DNA of 64,000 bases from Streptomyces sp. NBC_01214 (lineage in GTDB: Bacteria; Actinomycetota; Actinomycetes; Streptomycetales; Streptomycetaceae): contig NZ_JAPEOS010000002.1 in assembly GCF_026340975.1 (NCBI RefSeq), positions 948,501 to 1,012,500 on the forward strand, written 5' to 3'. The notes under the pieces are model-generated. The model was not told the DNA's origin. It ran no database searches and was given only the letters and a program-made list of their open reading frames with translations. How positions within the stretch are numbered: position 1 is the first letter of the stretch; each line of letters starts with the position of its first letter. A program made the position numbers and the translations under genes. Below, one piece after another: positions 62,489 to 64,000 of the stretch.

Positions 62489-62970
62489 CCGCGCCCAGTA
62501 CGTACGGACTGAGCACTCAGGCCCGCAACCTGCAGTGGCTGCTGACCGACCTGGTCGAGGAGGTGCCCGGCGTCAACTCCGTCGCCGTCGTCTCCTCGGA
62601 CGGACTGCTGCTCCTGTCCTCCGACCCGGGTGCGGGCGCGGCCGAACCGGCCGACCGGCCGCGGCCCAGGGGCCCGCGCGGCGCGTCCGCCGACCTCGCC
62701 ACCATCGTCTCCGGCCTCGGCAGCCTCACCACCGGCGCCGCCGCCCTCATGGAGTGCGGCTCGGTCAAGCAGACCATGGTGGCGATGGAGCACGGCTCGG
62801 TCTTCGTCATGGCGATCAGCGACGGCTCACTGTTGGGCGTGCACGCCACCCCCGATTGCGACATGAGCGTCGTCGCGTACCACATGGCCCTGTTCGTCGG
62901 CCGCGCCGGCCACGTCCTGACCCCCGAAGTCCGCAGCGAGCTGCGCCAGTCGATGGAGAACACCCCGTGA
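62485..62970 (+). CDS. cvnB: Roadblock/LC7 protein CvnB
   Basis: A 161-residue roadblock/LC7 protein (LSTQARNLQWLLTDLVEEVPGVNSVAVVSSDGLLLLSS ... VSGLGSLTTGAAALMECGSVKQTMVAMEHG). The family acts as GTPase regulators; here it should serve CvnD. A Pro/Arg/Ala-rich insert (about 50-68) is longer than usual. Overlaps cvnA by ATGA and cvnC by GTGA. Confidence 0.92.
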   Translation: MTAPSTYGLSTQARNLQWLLTDLVEEVPGVNSVAVVSSDGLLLLSSDPGAGAAEPADRPRPRGPRGASADLATIVSGLGSLTTGAAALMECGSVKQTMVAMEHGSVFVMAISDGSLLGVHATPDCDMSVVAYHMALFVGRAGHVLTPEVRSELRQSMENTP

Positions 62971-63356
62971 GGAGTACGGCCTCCGAGCGGCTGCCGATAC
63001 GCGGCGCCGACCGCCGCCCCGCCCGCGTCCGCCCGTACTCCCTCACGGGCGGCCGCACCCGCTTCACGCAGGTCCTGCACGTGGAAACGTTCGTCGCCAC
63101 CCTGGACACGAAGGTCTCCGAGCCGCAGAAGCCCGACCGCATGCCCGAGATGCCGGCCATCGTCGAGGTCTGCCGCCGCATGCGGACGATCGCCGAGATA
63201 GCCGCGCTACTGAAGCTCCCGCTCGGCGTGGTCCGGGTGCTGGTCAGCGACCTCGCCGACCAGGGACGGGTCCGCGTCTACGCAACGGGCCACGGCAGCG
63301 GCCGTCCCGAACGCGCGCTGCTGGAAAGGGTGCTCAGTGGTCTTCGCCGTCTCTGA
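62967..63356 (+). CDS. cvnC: DUF742 protein CvnC
   Basis: A 129-residue DUF742 protein with RVRPYSLTGGRTRFTQVLHVETFVAT and IAEIAALLKLPLGVVRVLVSDLADQGRV, a winged-helix-like fold found in every conservon. It is thought to bridge CvnA, B and D. GTG 62967 overlaps the cvnB stop; the 3' end overlaps cvnD by 20 bp. Confidence 0.92.
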   Translation: MRSTASERLPIRGADRRPARVRPYSLTGGRTRFTQVLHVETFVATLDTKVSEPQKPDRMPEMPAIVEVCRRMRTIAEIAALLKLPLGVVRVLVSDLADQGRVRVYATGHGSGRPERALLERVLSGLRRL

Positions 63357-63969
63357 CAATCCGGTGTCCCTGCCGCAGTCGGACGACGAGCCGGCCCAGC
63401 CCTGGCAGTACGACCGCTCCCGCGCACCCGTCGCCGTCAAGGTGCTGGTCGCGGGCGGTTTCGGCGTCGGGAAGACCACCTTCGTCTCCTCCGTCTCCGA
63501 GATCACCCCGCTGCGTACCGAGGCGGTGATGACCCAGGCGAGCGCCCCGACCGACGACCTGTCCGGCACCCCCGACAAGAACACCACCACCGTCGCCATG
63601 GACTTCGGCCGCGTCACCCTCGACGACGACCTCGTCCTCTACGTGTACGGGACCCCCGGCCAGAAGCGGTTCTGGTTCATGTGGGACGACCTGGTGCGCG
63701 GCGCCATCGGCGGTCTCGTCCTCGCCGACACCCGCCGCCTGCGCGACTGCTTCCCGGCCCTCGACTACTTCGAGACCTGCGGGCTCCCGTACGCCGTCGC
63801 CGTCAACCACTTCGACGGCTCGCAGTCGTACGAGCCCGAGGACGTGCGCGAGGCGCTCAGCGTCCCGCCCCACGTACCCGTCGTGATCATGGACGCGCGG
63901 CGCCGCGACACGGTGGTCGAATCCCTCCTCGCCCTGGTGGGCCACGCCCTCGACACCACCCCCGAATAG
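63337..63969 (+). CDS. cvnD: Conservon small GTPase CvnD
   Basis: A 210-residue Ras-like GTPase with P-loop GGFGVGKTT, switch region VYGTPGQKRFWFMW (DxxG replaced by GTPGQ), and VNHFDG in the NKxD position, as usual for conservon GTPases. It transmits the CvnA signal. GTG 63337 starts inside cvnC. The next gene appears to begin with ATG 63996 behind GGAGAG, but only four bases are in the window. Confidence 0.92.
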   Translation: MVFAVSDNPVSLPQSDDEPAQPWQYDRSRAPVAVKVLVAGGFGVGKTTFVSSVSEITPLRTEAVMTQASAPTDDLSGTPDKNTTTVAMDFGRVTLDDDLVLYVYGTPGQKRFWFMWDDLVRGAIGGLVLADTRRLRDCFPALDYFETCGLPYAVAVNHFDGSQSYEPEDVREALSVPPHVPVVIMDARRRDTVVESLLALVGHALDTTPE

Positions 63970-64000
63970 AGCACCCCGAACGGAGAGCGTGAGAGATGCG

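Overview
This window is chromosomal DNA of a Streptomyces or very close relative. Evidence: very high GC with G/C-ending codons, many GTG and TTG starts, a conservon, nickel superoxide dismutase with its own maturation protease, snapalysin with its LysR regulator, a one-polypeptide KGD-type 2-oxoglutarate dehydrogenase, and a HspR-type element ahead of lon. From memory (not checked), the order encapsulin/EshB - prenyl synthase - sodN - malic enzyme - amino-acid ABC transporter - kgd - two-component system - lon resembles the SCO5249-SCO5285 stretch of S. coelicolor, so most of the window looks like core chromosome with accessory insertions.

Layout. 0-1 kb: start of a flavohaemoglobin gene and nsrR, each with an NsrR-type palindrome. 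1-3.4 kb: a family 2B encapsulin shell gene with a polyprenyl synthase, the probable cargo. 3.6-9.8 kb: small metabolic genes, snapalysin/LysR pair, sigma factor with membrane partner. 9.8-13.8 kb: DUF4097/PadR operon, an intergenic tandem repeat, an HTH/Clp-N operon, an oxidoreductase. 14-18.5 kb: malic enzyme and a polar amino-acid ABC transporter. 18.6-24 kb: a methyltransferase whose 5' end carries an in-frame stop, a CGNR zinc-finger protein, sodX/sodN, a flavoprotein/XRE pair, a primase-polymerase-like protein with a small zinc protein, and a DUF6104 gene.

24.1-37.1 kb is the most interesting region: seven co-directional genes. A trypsin-like VMAP protein, a MoxR AAA+ ATPase and a vWA-TPR protein form a ternary module. 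Directly behind them are a 64-residue FxSxx-type RiPP precursor, its radical SAM/SPASM maturase FxsB, an HExxH-motif peptide-modification protein, and a TIR/NB-ARC/TPR STAND protein (FxsT-like). Together they look like a composite system in which a cyclophane-forming RiPP is coupled to an NTP-dependent surveillance or effector module.

37.1-41.6 kb is an accessory island of visibly less GC-biased DNA: a Vps62-like plus aerolysin-like protein, about 740 bp without a supportable gene, two decayed genes (XRE regulator and HAD hydrolase), a small secreted protein and a coiled-coil protein. 41.7-50.6 kb: kgd, a two-component system, a GH3 glycosidase with a divergent TetR regulator. 50.55-50.91 kb: two adjacent miniature inverted-repeat elements that supply the stop codons of both flanking convergent genes. 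50.9-55 kb: lipoprotein, GT-C-like membrane protein, sulfurtransferase, DUF4097 lipoprotein. 55.1-59 kb: lon, a MarR regulator, a PP2C-like protein. 59.4-64 kb: conservon cvnABCD; the next gene appears to start at 63996, four bases before the window ends.
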